A stretch of 64,000 nt of DNA from Fulvivirga marina (GCF_016775155.1 NZ_JAEUGD010000043.1:1-64000); one strand, 5' to 3'; positions 17,654 through 26,697 are shown, counted from the first letter of the stretch. Program-made: numbers and translations. The notes: generated by a model not told the origin, from the letters alone.

Positions 17654-18055
17654 ATGAAAATTCTAACAATACTGGTAGCCCTGCTATTGGCTGGCACGGC
17701 TTATGCAAATGTAAATGATGACAAAGATTTAGCTGCGAAAAAGAAGATAGCCATTGTTAATAATGAAGAGGCCAAATATAAATTGGTCTACCTTAACGAA
17801 AGCCAAGGTACCGTATTAATCAATATTTTTAATAAAGAGGGAGCAAAGGTTCATATCCAGAAGGAAATGAACGAAGAAGTGTTTGCTCAGCAATTTGATT
17901 TTGCTCCTTTAGGTACATATACCATATGAAATGGAGCACCCTGATGGCACTGTTGAGGTTTCAGAAGGGCTTACAACATGAAGAACATCAAGACTTCTTC
18001 TTTCAAATTCGATGTTGCTGATAATACTGATACCATAACAATGGTTACTCAATAA
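17654..18055 (+). pseudogene. Small secreted beta-sandwich protein, two frameshifts
   Basis: The frame begins with a signal peptide (MKILTILVALLLAGTAYA) and a domain like small secreted Bacteroidota proteins (KLVYLNESQGTVLINIFNKEG, then QQFDFAPLGTYT), but stops at 17929. The next frame immediately continues YEMEHPDGTVEVSEGLTT, and a return to the first frame gives MKNIKTSSFKFDVADNTD to TAA at 18055. One extra A near 17925 and a compensating indel near 17980 explain this. As it stands only a 91-residue truncated product is made. Confidence 0.75.
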
Positions 18056-18104
18056 GTTTGTTTTGTTTAGGTAATGGGGCTGCACCGTGAAATACCGGCC
18101 AGCC

Positions 18105-19548
18105 TCATTTTTTTTTCTCCTGTACAACTTCTTCGTACTTCTCTTTTAAGATATCCAAGGCCAGATCTATGCTTTCAAGGTGAGCTCTAAATGCCAAGAT
18201 GGCAAACCTTAACTTATAGGTTCCATCAATAGTTGTTGTGGATAAAAAAACGCGACCATCGTCATGTATTTTTTTAGCAACCTCCTGATTAAACTTGTTC
18301 GGGTCTTCTTTATGGGGCATAAACCTAAAAGTGATCACAGTCAGTTCGGGCTCAGGCCCTACCTCTATACTGGGAATTTTTTGAAGTTGTAAATAGAGGT
18401 ACCTCGTCAGCAATAGCTTTTCATCAAGTGCTGACCTGAATGGGTTCACTCCATGGATCATAAGAGGTAACCACATACGTAAGCCCCTAAAATGTTTCGT
18501 TAATTCTGGAGAAACATTCATCAGCTAGGCTCGAGATATCCTGCATGTAACTGGCTTTATAGGTAAAGCTATTTCTGAGTGCTTCACCGTTTTTGACAAT
18601 GACTACACCTATTCCATATGGAAGAAAAAGGCCTTTATGTGGGTCCATCACCAGAGAGTCTGATCTCTCAATCCCGTGGAATTGCCTTTTCCCATAGTCT
18701 GTGAGCATAAAGAAGCCCCCATAAGCGGCATCTATATGGAACCACATTTCGTGTTTTTGGGCAATCTGTGCCATGTCATTTAGAGGGTCAATTGCGCCGG
18801 TATCAGTAGTACCTGCTGATCCTACCAGAAGCCACGGCTTTAGGCCATTTTTAATGTCGAATGCTATAGTTTCTTTGAGAGCGTCCATATCCATTTTAAA
18901 CCTATCGTTAAGAGATATGTGACGAACCTGACACTCCTTAAGGCCTGCAATGTGAATGGCCTTATTTATGCAATGATGGGCCTGCTTTGATAAGTAAATC
19001 ACATGTCGAGAGATGTTGTGTGCACGTATATCAGCGGTGTCACGGGCTGCCACAATAGCAGTCAGGTTGGCAATACTGCCTCCAGATGCTAAATTTCCTA
19101 GGGCGGATTCCGGATAGCCTACAAGCTCTTTCATCCAATTGATCAGGTGGTTTTCCATACGCACTGCACCAGAATTGGCAAAAAATACCCCGGCATAACG
19201 GTTGGTAATATCCGCCCAATAATCACCCAGGGAAGAACTATAAATCCCCCCTCCGGGAATATACCCAAAGTGTCCACCTGACGCAGGGTTCAACCCCTCC
19301 CTATCTACACTTTTTGCTATCAGCTCTATAGCCTTCTCAAGTTCGATAGGGTTGTCGGAAATAGGTTGTTTTGTGAGGTCAATACCAGTATCATGTACTT
19401 GAAAAGCAGGAATTTTTTCCAGGTCGTGAATATTTTCAAGGAATTGCTCCGTATAATTAACTATGGCTTCACGGAGTGTACATCGTTGTTCGGCATTGGG
19501 CTCTATAGCTTTGGCCTGTTCTTCATAAGCTTTTATCTGATCTCGCAT
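18105..19548 (-). pseudogene. PLP-dependent group II decarboxylase, frameshifted
   Basis: The first 353 codons (19548 to 18487) encode the PLP fold of aromatic-amino-acid/glutamate decarboxylases: NLASGGSIANL near 152-162, HIDAAYGGFF near 271-280 and the PLP lysine in MDPHKGLFLP (Lys305). The frame then runs into ECFSRINETF and stops. The expected continuation NVSPELTKHFRGLRMWLPLM is in another frame beginning at 18521 and runs to 18105 with a complete C-terminal domain (138 codons). A short deletion in the repetitive GATGAATG context near 18520 explains the break. The C-terminal domain is needed for dimerisation and activity, so both fragments are probably inactive. Confidence 0.85.
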
Positions 19549-19594
19549 GACGTCAAATTTGTTTTATATTTCTTAACTTTTAAAAAACTTTGAT

Positions 19595-19816
19595 GTGAAC
19601 TGGTTATTGTTGTTTGTGTCGTTGGTACTGATCCTTCAGGTTGTTATGTTTTTCATGATCAGGGCTAAGCGAAAAAAGGATAAGCGGGACAATGTTATAG
19701 AAAAATATAATATACGAACCCCTGCAGATGCCTTTCGCCTTTTGCAAAATCCTGACCTTCCTGAAGATGATCTCAGAAAGATAGAGGAACTTTACAGGAA
19801 AGATATGGAGTCTTAG
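19595..19816 (+). CDS. Small single-pass membrane protein, 73 aa
   Basis: An N-terminal hydrophobic helix (WLLLFVSLVLILQVVMFFMI, residues 3-22) is followed by a basic stretch (RAKRKKDKR) and a helical cytoplasmic tail (TPADAFRLLQNPDLPEDDLRKIEELYRKD). It is the first gene of a plus-strand run with the 19870 gene (53 bp gap) and coaX. The basic residues after the helix fit an N-out, C-in topology. Function unknown. Confidence 0.7.
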   Translation: MNWLLLFVSLVLILQVVMFFMIRAKRKKDKRDNVIEKYNIRTPADAFRLLQNPDLPEDDLRKIEELYRKDMES

Positions 19817-19869
19817 CAATAGTTCTGAATTTCAAGCAAACTATATAAGCCTTAAACTATTAACAATTC

Positions 19870-20469
19870 ATGCTTTCATCTACAGAAGTAAGATGGTTCT
19901 TTGAAGGGGCGCTTCCAAAGGCGATGTCTGACTGGTTTAACTTTTTTGAGCCGTTTTTTCAGGCTCCCAGAACGGATTATTATTTGAGTAACACAGACCA
20001 GGCCCGCATGGGAATTAAGCTGAGAGAAGGTCAGATACAGATCAAATGTTTGACCGCTGAAATGGGCGAGGAATATTATGCCAATGCTACAGGTAAAGTG
20101 GCACGATATGAGAAGTGGAACTTTCCTGTAGTAAGCAATGAAGAGTGGGGAACATTGGTAGCCAGACCGGAAGTTTGGCTACCTGTTAAAAAAGAGAGGA
20201 AAATGCTGAGATTTACACTGGGAGGGGGTTTTCCTGACAGGGTTGATAAAGATGAAATTGTAGAGAATGGCTGTGAGGTTGAGCTTTCTGAAATAGAAAT
20301 AATCGATAAAACTTTCTGGTCTCTGGCTTTTGAAGCCTTCGGATCATTGGCCGATATGAACCTCCAAAAGACCACTCATGATATTTTTGAAAAAAAAGTA
20401 TGTCCAATCTTCCTAGATAAGGAAAATTCTTTTGGATATGCCCGATTGATCCACGATATTCAAAGTTAA
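19870..20469 (+). CDS. Hypothetical protein upstream of coaX, CYTH-like pattern
   Basis: A 199-residue soluble protein starting STEVRWFFEGALP, with repeated charged strands (YYLSNTDQARMGIKLREGQIQIK, WLPVKKERKMLRFTLGG, CEVELSEIEI). The alternating Arg/Lys/Glu strands recall CYTH/triphosphate-tunnel folds, but I cannot identify the family. The stop is separated from the coaX start by one base, so the two are translated from one message. Confidence 0.65.
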   Translation: MLSSTEVRWFFEGALPKAMSDWFNFFEPFFQAPRTDYYLSNTDQARMGIKLREGQIQIKCLTAEMGEEYYANATGKVARYEKWNFPVVSNEEWGTLVARPEVWLPVKKERKMLRFTLGGGFPDRVDKDEIVENGCEVELSEIEIIDKTFWSLAFEAFGSLADMNLQKTTHDIFEKKVCPIFLDKENSFGYARLIHDIQS

Positions 20470-20470
20470 T

Positions 20471-21217
20471 ATGTTATTAGCAGCAGATATAGGAAACACA
20501 AATGTTGTTTTTGGCCTTTACAAAGAGGGTCAATGGCAAGAGGTTTGGAGAATTGACACCAAGGATGAGGCCCAGGGCAAGTTGTATCATTCTTTAAACA
20601 AGCATGTTAAACATCCCGATCAGGTAAGTGACATTGTTATCAGTAGTGTAGTCCCTTTCTTCACTCCTATGCTTACTAAACAGCTGGAACAGAAGTTTGG
20701 AGTAATCCCTTACATTATTGGACCGCAAAGTTATAATCCCCTACCGTTGGAAGTACTGAGCCCTGAGCAAATTGGAACTGACTTGGTTGCTGATGCTACG
20801 GCGGCATACCACATGTTCAATGATGATTGTATGGTGGTGGACTTTGGTACTGCCCTCACATTTATTGTTGTGGCTGACAAGAAAATAAAAGGTGTAAATA
20901 TCGCTCCTGGCTTAAAAACAGCCATGAAGGCGCTGGCGGGTAATGCTGTCAAACTACAGGAAATACCATTAAAGTTACCGGGTTCTGTTATTGGTGTAGA
21001 TACTACAACTGCGATACAATCGGGTATATTATGGGGCTACGTTGGCCTTGTTGAAAAGATGATTGAGCGTATTGAGAATGAATTGTCCTCCGAGTTAAAA
21101 ATAGTGGCCACCGGTGGTTTGTCAAAAGTACTGAAGCCTTTACATGATCAGTTTGATGCTGTAGAGCCGTACTTGACACTGGATGGAATGAGGCTGATTT
21201 ACGACGCAAGTAAATAA
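20471..21217 (+). CDS. coaX: Type III pantothenate kinase
   Basis: A 248-residue CoaX with the ASKHA phosphate motif at the N-terminus (LLAADIGNTNVVFGLY), the catalytic GTDLVADATAAY region, VVDFGTALTFIVV, and a final ATGG. It phosphorylates pantothenate as the first step of coenzyme A synthesis in the cytoplasm. Length and motifs are complete. It is the last gene of a three-gene run and is followed by a dyad at 21242-21271. Confidence 0.95.
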   Translation: MLLAADIGNTNVVFGLYKEGQWQEVWRIDTKDEAQGKLYHSLNKHVKHPDQVSDIVISSVVPFFTPMLTKQLEQKFGVIPYIIGPQSYNPLPLEVLSPEQIGTDLVADATAAYHMFNDDCMVVDFGTALTFIVVADKKIKGVNIAPGLKTAMKALAGNAVKLQEIPLKLPGSVIGVDTTTAIQSGILWGYVGLVEKMIERIENELSSELKIVATGGLSKVLKPLHDQFDAVEPYLTLDGMRLIYDASK

Positions 21218-21241
21218 AAAGTGAAATCTTTTTGAAAAGAA

Positions 21242-21271
21242 ATCAGGTGCTCAGACCCCTGAATACCTGAT
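21242..21271. terminator. Hairpin between convergent coaX and M61 peptidase
   Basis: Arms ATCAGGT (21242-21248) and ACCTGAT (21265-21271) enclose a smaller TCAG/CTGA stem. It lies between two convergent genes, so a shared terminator is plausible, although no strong T run follows. Confidence 0.4.
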
Positions 21272-21324
21272 AATTCCAATTTTAACGAACCTGCTGATCA
21301 GCGTTATAATTATTAGTAAAGGCT

Positions 21325-23142
21325 TTATTTAGCTTCTAACCAGTCTTCCCTTGTTTCCTTTTGAGCTTTACTCAATTTTTTACCCTGGAGTTCTATAAGT
21401 GTTGTTTTGTATGCAGGGTCACTTTCCATTTGCATAATGGTTTCTTTTCTCTCTCCACCCCTTTCATAGACTACTGTTACCGTACTGTTTATCTCATGCT
21501 CTTTGAGTATATCAGAAATATTGGTAGTGTCTGATAAGACGTGCTCACCGATTGAAAGAATGTAGTCTCCATTCTCAACACCTGCTTTATATAGAGGGCT
21601 TTGTTGATGAGGATTGGTTACAACCTTCATTTTGCTATCATTAGACTTGACATATGCGCCGAGGTAAGGTGTACTTGGTTTGGCCTTTTCAAAAATAACT
21701 CCAGCAGTATTCATTAGAACTTTGTAATCAGGCATATTGCTTTGATAAATATATTGAGTGAAGAACGTGCTAGCAAAATCTTCCCCTGCATACTCTGTCA
21801 AAGTATTTTCAAGATCTTTAACAGTATAAGGAATCTCGTTTTTTCCAAACTTTTTCCACATCAATTGCATATAACCATCTAAGGTCAGGTTCTTTTTCTG
21901 ATTTCTTAAAGATAAGTCAAGAGCAAGGCCTAATACACTTCCATAGGAATAATAAGAAACAAAAGTATTGGTCCAGTTGACAGGGTCAACAGAGCGGGCA
22001 GCGTCAACAAATGGTGCCTGATAGCTCATTTCAATAGGATTGAAATATTTCAATGCGGGAGAATTCCAGACATAGTTTAGTGAGCCGGCCAGACCTTCTA
22101 CATAGGCTTCACGTGTAATAACTCCTGCTCTGCATAAGATGAGGTTAGTATAGTAGCTGGTAAAACCTTCTGCAAACCAAAGCTCGCCTGACATATTGGC
22201 TGAGGTATAGTCGAAGGGTTCCAGTGCTAATGGCCTGATCCGCTCTACGTTCCACGCATGGAAATATTCATGAGAAACCGTGCCAATATTATTTTCCATT
22301 CCCCCTTCCGCAAGTCCTTCCACGTCAGTCAGGATCGTCGAGTTTCTGTGCTCCATGCCATCTCCTGATACATTAGCCAGATAGCAACCCAAAAAAGTAT
22401 AGGTTCCAAAGTCATAATCGGGAAGCTCTCCGAAAACGGCTTTTTCCTGTGCTACGATATTTTTTACTTTATCTACATAGGTATCAAAGTCCGCATCAGA
22501 TCCTTTATGGTGTAAAATGAACCTTATATTATACGTTTTACCGTTTGATTCCTCTGTAAATTCGCGTATAGAGTAATTGCTAATTTCTGTGGGACTATCC
22601 ATAAAATAATGAAGGTTCGGTGCATAGTATGTGTTTTTGTCGAGTTGTTTGAGTTGGGTTGCTACTTTCCAATTCAGGTCTTCACGTACATTAAAAGTAA
22701 CTTTTATCGGCCTGAGTGCAAGGCGGGGGGCATACATGAATGTTGCCGGAATATTGAGGTGAGCATGAGTTTCATCTACTTGTGTATAAGTGCCATCTCC
22801 CCTGTTTCCATAAAGTGTGTAGGTAACAATCACTGTACCATCATGGCCTGATACATCCCATTGATATGGGTTAGGTCTGGTCACCTGCAGATTGTTGCCT
22901 CTGCTGTCAGTTGCTTTTACATGATAAACATTTTTGGCAAACTCATGAAGTGCATACCTACCAGGAGATGTTCGGCTCATTCTAAGTTCGAGCACTTTAT
23001 TTTCGAGTCCGGTAAAATGGGCTTTGACAGTGGCTTCATGATGAACCGCATTATCAAAAGAAATCTCATAAACGTTGTGCGTCTGAGCCATGGACAAGCT
23101 GCTGACCATTAAAAGTAAAACCAAAGAGTACAGCGATCGCAT
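21325..23142 (-). CDS. M61 family metallopeptidase with PDZ domain (secreted)
   Basis: A 605-residue protein with a signal peptide cleaved near MAQ (residue 20). The N-terminal beta domain (about 25-200) is followed by the gluzincin-like catalytic domain with HEYFH (291-295; His291, Glu292, His295) and the third ligand Glu325 in WFAEGFTSYY. A PDZ domain lies near 495-570 (GAYVKSNDSKMKVV, LYKAGVENGDYILSIG). M61 enzymes are periplasmic glycyl aminopeptidases. The gene is monocistronic and complete. Confidence 0.93.
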   Translation of the reverse strand: MRSLYSLVLLLMVSSLSMAQTHNVYEISFDNAVHHEATVKAHFTGLENKVLELRMSRTSPGRYALHEFAKNVYHVKATDSRGNNLQVTRPNPYQWDVSGHDGTVIVTYTLYGNRGDGTYTQVDETHAHLNIPATFMYAPRLALRPIKVTFNVREDLNWKVATQLKQLDKNTYYAPNLHYFMDSPTEISNYSIREFTEESNGKTYNIRFILHHKGSDADFDTYVDKVKNIVAQEKAVFGELPDYDFGTYTFLGCYLANVSGDGMEHRNSTILTDVEGLAEGGMENNIGTVSHEYFHAWNVERIRPLALEPFDYTSANMSGELWFAEGFTSYYTNLILCRAGVITREAYVEGLAGSLNYVWNSPALKYFNPIEMSYQAPFVDAARSVDPVNWTNTFVSYYSYGSVLGLALDLSLRNQKKNLTLDGYMQLMWKKFGKNEIPYTVKDLENTLTEYAGEDFASTFFTQYIYQSNMPDYKVLMNTAGVIFEKAKPSTPYLGAYVKSNDSKMKVVTNPHQQSPLYKAGVENGDYILSIGEHVLSDTTNISDILKEHEINSTVTVVYERGGERKETIMQMESDPAYKTTLIELQGKKLSKAQKETREDWLEAK

Positions 23143-23261
23143 TATTTTTAAGATATTTAAAGTTGAAGTAACTAAGCTAGCGAAAAAATTATATTTACCA
23201 CAGATGATTAGGCAGGAGCAATCAATACAACTTTTTCCTAGTTGAGTTGTTACTTCTCCAC

Positions 23262-23449
23262 ATGCCTACGTTAGTGTATTGCTTTACATGTCCATATTGT
23301 GGGGAGCAAATTTCGATGACATTAGACATACCTGTTCCCCAACAAGGTTATATTGAAGACTGTGAGGTGTGTTGTATCCTATCAGAATAAAATATGATGT
23401 TGATGGAAAAGATCTCATATCTTTCATGGCAGCGTCAATTGAACAATAA
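23262..23449 (+). pseudogene. CPXCG cysteine-rich zinc-ribbon protein, frameshifted
   Basis: The frame reads MPTLVYCFTCPYCGEQISMTLDI, with YIEDCEVCC, the hallmark of the CPXCG Cys-rich family (two CxxC pairs for zinc), then stops at 23390. The missing C-terminal strand PIRIKYDVDGKDL follows in another frame and ends at 23449. The family usually has Cys-Cys-x-Pro-Ile here, so loss of a single A in TGTTGT(A)ATCCT near 23376 explains the break. The zinc motifs are kept but the last third of the protein is lost. Confidence 0.85.
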
Positions 23450-23451
23450 TG

Positions 23452-24045
23452 TCAGGCCCCTCGGCGCTGCCTATATGAGTAGTAGCTTAACACTACTTTT
23501 ATGGCTTCTTCAATAGCTTTGTTTATAGGCATTAGAGTTTGGCCCAGGTCAGTGTCTATAGCACGTAGCTGAAAGTAAAAATTACGCATAATAGGCACTG
23601 GCTGCTTATCGGCAATGTGCTTTATTGATACTGAGTGTGCTTCAGGAAACTCTGTTTTAATCGTTTTACAAGTAATCAGTTGCGGGACTCCTTGTTTATC
23701 AAGCATAGCTGAGAAGCCAAAAAGCCTGCAAATAAGCCCTCTTTGGTTGTATTGATTACAAAAACCTCTGTCTCCTTCACTTACAAAAGGAAGGAAGGCT
23801 TTACAATTAGCCATTTCCGGTTCAGCGCGTAATTCTTCAAACCATTTATAGGCCTGACCACTTTTATAAAGCTGGTACGCTAATGGAAGAAATTCTAACG
23901 GGGTTGCAGCTATATCAGGTTTTTTACAACATGCACCACATCCGCTCAGACACTTCATTCCCGTGGACTCCTGAAAGGTAGCCACTTCCCTCTCCAGGCT
24001 CGCGAACACCCGTTCGATAGCCTGAACTTTACGATAGATTGACAT
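23452..24045 (-). CDS. YkgJ family cysteine-cluster protein
   Basis: About 197 residues from the ATG at 24045; a TTG eight codons upstream is possible. It shows the YkgJ zinc/iron-chelating pattern: CLSGCGACC, then CxxF region CKAFLPFV, FCNQYNQRGLICRLFGF and a late Cys. Family members are proposed to bind Zn or an Fe-S cluster; the biochemical role is unknown. The stop lies 2 bp from the end of the convergent CPXCG pseudogene. Confidence 0.88.
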   Translation of the reverse strand: MSIYRKVQAIERVFASLEREVATFQESTGMKCLSGCGACCKKPDIAATPLEFLPLAYQLYKSGQAYKWFEELRAEPEMANCKAFLPFVSEGDRGFCNQYNQRGLICRLFGFSAMLDKQGVPQLITCKTIKTEFPEAHSVSIKHIADKQPVPIMRNFYFQLRAIDTDLGQTLMPINKAIEEAIKVVLSYYSYRQRRGA

Positions 24046-24208
24046 TTTACTGCTAAAAAAGCGCCGCAAATCTAATCACGAAGTGTTAAAATTAGTTGTG
24101 TTTGTATTAAAAATTATTCGGGTAAGTAACCTTGTTGTTTTTGTCTTCACTAAAGCCTAGCGGAACCTGAAAAGCTATTAGAGTAAGGATAAATTAAGTG
24201 CAAGAACC

Positions 24209-24461
24209 ATGAAAAAGAAGTTTTAACCTAAACGACCTAAAAGTAAAGAGCTTCATTACATCAATGAGGGGTAGTGAAGAGCATACTGTCAAAGGAGGAG
24301 GAACACTTGTGATAGGGTGTACAGGCGCTATTACCTGTGGAGGGGCATTGCCACCTCCTACCAACAATACCTCATGCTGTCTGGACACCCAAGTGGAGCT
24401 ATATGTAAGGGTTGGCATACCATGCTTTACTGGGATGGTTGTGGAAGTATATAATTTCTAA
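24209..24461 (+). pseudogene. Class I lanthipeptide-type precursor, frameshifted in the leader
   Basis: The ATG at 24209 gives MKKKF and then a stop. Removing one T from the TTTT run at 24221-24224 restores NLNDLKVKSFITSM, the leader characteristic of Bacteroidota class I lanthipeptides (LKVKSFxTS). The frame then continues GSEEHTVKGGG, a double-glycine-type cleavage region, and a core with five Cys and many Ser/Thr (IGCTGAITCGG, NNTSCCLDT, IPCFTG). The intact downstream frame begins at an internal ATG at 24264. No LanB, LanC, protease or transporter is within the window, so this is an orphan, probably inactive precursor. Confidence 0.75.
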
Positions 24462-25129
24462 CAATGATCAAGGCCGCAACAGAATTGTAAAAAAACCCAA
24501 AATATGTCATTGCATATTTAAGGTACTTCAGAGGAGCACTCTATGCCTCCCATTATATGCCAACAGCTAGTGCGTAGAGTAATTCCCGGTCTTGGTTCAT
24601 ATGTGAAATCAGTCTCTTTATTTTCTGATTAGAAAGTTAGGCTAATGGGGTAAATAATACCGTTAGTAATAATATACACCACTCAAACCGGTATAAACTC
24701 CTACAAACGGATCTCGGTCATCATCTACTTCAAAAAGAGGATTGTCAGAAAAATTGGGTTTTCCATAAACTTTAAATTGATCAGGCTTACTCAAATAATG
24801 GGGTTGAACTTGGTATTATTAATCGGTTCGGGTCCTTCAGGCACATATCTACCCAAAATACTGTATTCTTTTCAGAGTATGGTCGATAAACTCATCTGAA
24901 TCATGATTTTTGACGAAAAAGTGATTTCCGGGTCTATTTGGGTGTCATGGTTAGCTTGTAAGGGGTTCTGAGACTCTTAATTGGCAAGGGCGGAAACTCA
25001 TTCATACTACAGAGGTACAGCCACTAATTGAAATGATTATAAATTACTTTTTCATCAAACATCTTGAGGATTTGCAGTATTATTAACTATAGATTTATAA
25101 CTAAATTTAGTAGGGAAACATAATTAACT
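24462..25129. other. 668-bp region between lanthipeptide remnant and ferritin
   Basis: Apart from the broken gene at 24663-24960 the stretch holds no supported gene. The 24462-24660 part shows nothing recognisable. About 60 bp upstream of ferritin is an AT-rich stretch suitable for a promoter, but no clear TAnnTTTG element was found. Confidence 0.5.
24663..24960 (-). pseudogene. Remnant of an unidentified gene with several frameshifts
   Basis: Reading the minus strand and changing frame twice gives a continuous protein-like string: FFVKNHDSDEFIDHTL, then RYVPEGPEPINNTKFNP, then SKPDQFKVYGKPNFSDNPLF and DRDPFVGVYTGLSGVYYY with TAA at 24663. Each piece has coding-like composition while no single frame is open. 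I cannot name the family; it looks like the C-terminus of a secreted or surface protein. Start and extent are approximate. Confidence 0.5.
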
Positions 25130-25693
25130 ATGGCTAAACAAATTATTACTTCAAAGAGATCTTTAACAGAAGAAACAGAGAAAAAACTTAACAAACAGAT
25201 TTTGATGGAAGGTCTATCTTCAGCGAGCTATTTATCAATGGCTTCCTGGTGCGATACCCGTGGGTACATCAAGTCAGCACAGTTTTTATACAACCATTCA
25301 GAAGAAGAAAGACAGCACATGCTAAAGCTGTTTGCCTATGTTAACAATGCTGGTGGGCATGCACTTCAGCCTGAGATAACCAATATCAAACATGATTTTG
25401 ATTCTTTGAGAGAGGTTTTTGAAGATATACTTGCCCATGAAATTGAGGTAACACATTCTATCAATGAATTGGTAGAACATTGTTTCAACGTTAAAGACTT
25501 TACAACCTTCAATTTCCTTCAATGGTATGTTACTGAACAGCGTGAAGAAGAAACACTGGCTCGCCGGGCAGTAGAATTATTCGATATTATCGGGGAAGAA
25601 GGCATTGGTCTTTGGACGATAGATCAGGAAATCGCCAAGTTAGAGAATAATGGAACTGAAACAGGCCTTGAGTCAGAAGCTGGTGGCCTTTAA
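25130..25693 (+). CDS. ftnA: Ferritin
   Basis: A 187-residue non-haem ferritin. The ferroxidase centre residues are visible: Glu in LNKQILMEGLSSASYL (note that the usual Tyr-Tyr region is ASYLSMASWC), HSEEERQHMLKLFAYVNNAGG with Glu and His, and the later EQREEE. It stores iron as a 24-mer in the cytoplasm. The C-terminal tail is slightly extended. It overlaps by 4 bp with a convergent 2Fe-2S ferredoxin-like gene, a neighbour with an obvious iron link. Confidence 0.93.
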   Translation: MAKQIITSKRSLTEETEKKLNKQILMEGLSSASYLSMASWCDTRGYIKSAQFLYNHSEEERQHMLKLFAYVNNAGGHALQPEITNIKHDFDSLREVFEDILAHEIEVTHSINELVEHCFNVKDFTTFNFLQWYVTEQREEETLARRAVELFDIIGEEGIGLWTIDQEIAKLENNGTETGLESEAGGL

Positions 25694-25962
25694 CCCTTCA
25701 AAGTATCTGCTGCTTTACATTGGGCAAGCAGACTATCAAGATCATTCTCCTTCACCTTATGGTGAAGGGAGTTGTTCAATATTACATTAGGACCCTTTTT
25801 ACAATGGCCCATACATTTTGTTTTTATTACTTCTACAGATGACTTTAAGTTACTGTTTTTAACCTTTCCACTAAGTAGCTTTTCGAGTCTTTTGCTGCCG
25901 TTCTTTTTACAATCCTTAGCGGAGCAAACAAAAATATATTGTGTTGATTTGGTGTTTTCCAT
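25690..25962 (-). CDS. Thioredoxin-like [2Fe-2S] ferredoxin protein
   Basis: A 90-residue protein with the thioredoxin-fold ferredoxin pattern: FVCSAKDCKKNGS (Cys-x4-Cys) and VIKTKCMGHCKKGPNVIL (Cys-x3-Cys), the four ligands of a [2Fe-2S] cluster. Its partner and redox role are unknown. It converges on ferritin with a 4-bp stop overlap. Confidence 0.9.
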   Translation of the reverse strand: MENTKSTQYIFVCSAKDCKKNGSKRLEKLLSGKVKNSNLKSSVEVIKTKCMGHCKKGPNVILNNSLHHKVKENDLDSLLAQCKAADTLKG

Positions 25963-26175
25963 GAGTTATTACAAGATAACAGAAATACTGTAAATAAATT
26001 CCTGATTTGACTAGTTATCTGTTTTCAATATTTACCTCTTCCTCTCTTGCAGATGTAGGTATCAATATCAAGGTTGGAGATAAACTTTGAAAAAAGTTTT
26101 TTCTCAAAACCATTACTGACATAGGGTTGTCACTACCTCTGTTTTTCTTTGTAATAAACTATAAAGAAAATAACC

Positions 26176-26673
26176 ATGACAATGATTAAAGCACTTTTAA
26201 CGGAACTTGAGAAAGAGGCACAAACTACCCGTAAAATGTTAGAGAGGATACCAGATGCCAAGTTTCAATGGCAGCCACATACCAAAAGCATGACCTTACT
26301 CAATCTTGCAACCCATATTGCCGAACTTCCTGGCTGGATCACCACGACACTTACTACGGATGAATTGGATTTGGCGGAAGTGCCCTATGTGGCTCCTGTT
26401 CTAAATAGCACTGAGGAACTGATGACATTGTTTGAAGATAAGCTTAAGGAAGGCAAAAGCCAGTTGGAGGAGGCGAATGAGGAGCGTTTCAACGATACAT
26501 GGATACTGCGTGAGGGCAATCAGGTATATTCTTCCGATACTAAAGCAGAAGTGTTGAGAATGGTCTACTGTCAAATAGTACACCACCGAGCTCAGCTAGG
26601 GGTGTACCTGAGGCTACTGGATGTACCAATCCCCGGAAGTTACGGGCCAAGTGCAGATGAGGTGAGTTTTTAA
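26176..26673 (+). CDS. DinB family protein
   Basis: A 165-residue four-helix-bundle protein of the DinB/YfiT superfamily. The three metal-ligand histidines are in place: LLNLATHIAELPGW, then QIVHHRAQLGVYLRLLDVPIPGSYGPS. The ending PGSYGPSADE is typical for DinB_2 members. Some relatives act as thiol-dependent transferases; the specific reaction is unknown. A short membrane-protein frame follows 25 bp later. Confidence 0.9.
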   Translation: MTMIKALLTELEKEAQTTRKMLERIPDAKFQWQPHTKSMTLLNLATHIAELPGWITTTLTTDELDLAEVPYVAPVLNSTEELMTLFEDKLKEGKSQLEEANEERFNDTWILREGNQVYSSDTKAEVLRMVYCQIVHHRAQLGVYLRLLDVPIPGSYGPSADEVSF

Positions 26674-26697
26674 TTAAAAAATACAGACGTACATTGA

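Noticed and set aside
18487-18530. Programmed ribosomal frameshift in the PLP decarboxylase
   Set aside because: No slippery heptamer or downstream structure is visible and this family is not known to use frameshifting; a deletion is simpler.
24990-25092. Plus-strand frame WQGRKLIHTTEVQPLIEM just before ferritin
   Set aside because: Short, no start codon and no recognised domain; could be another gene remnant but evidence is too thin.
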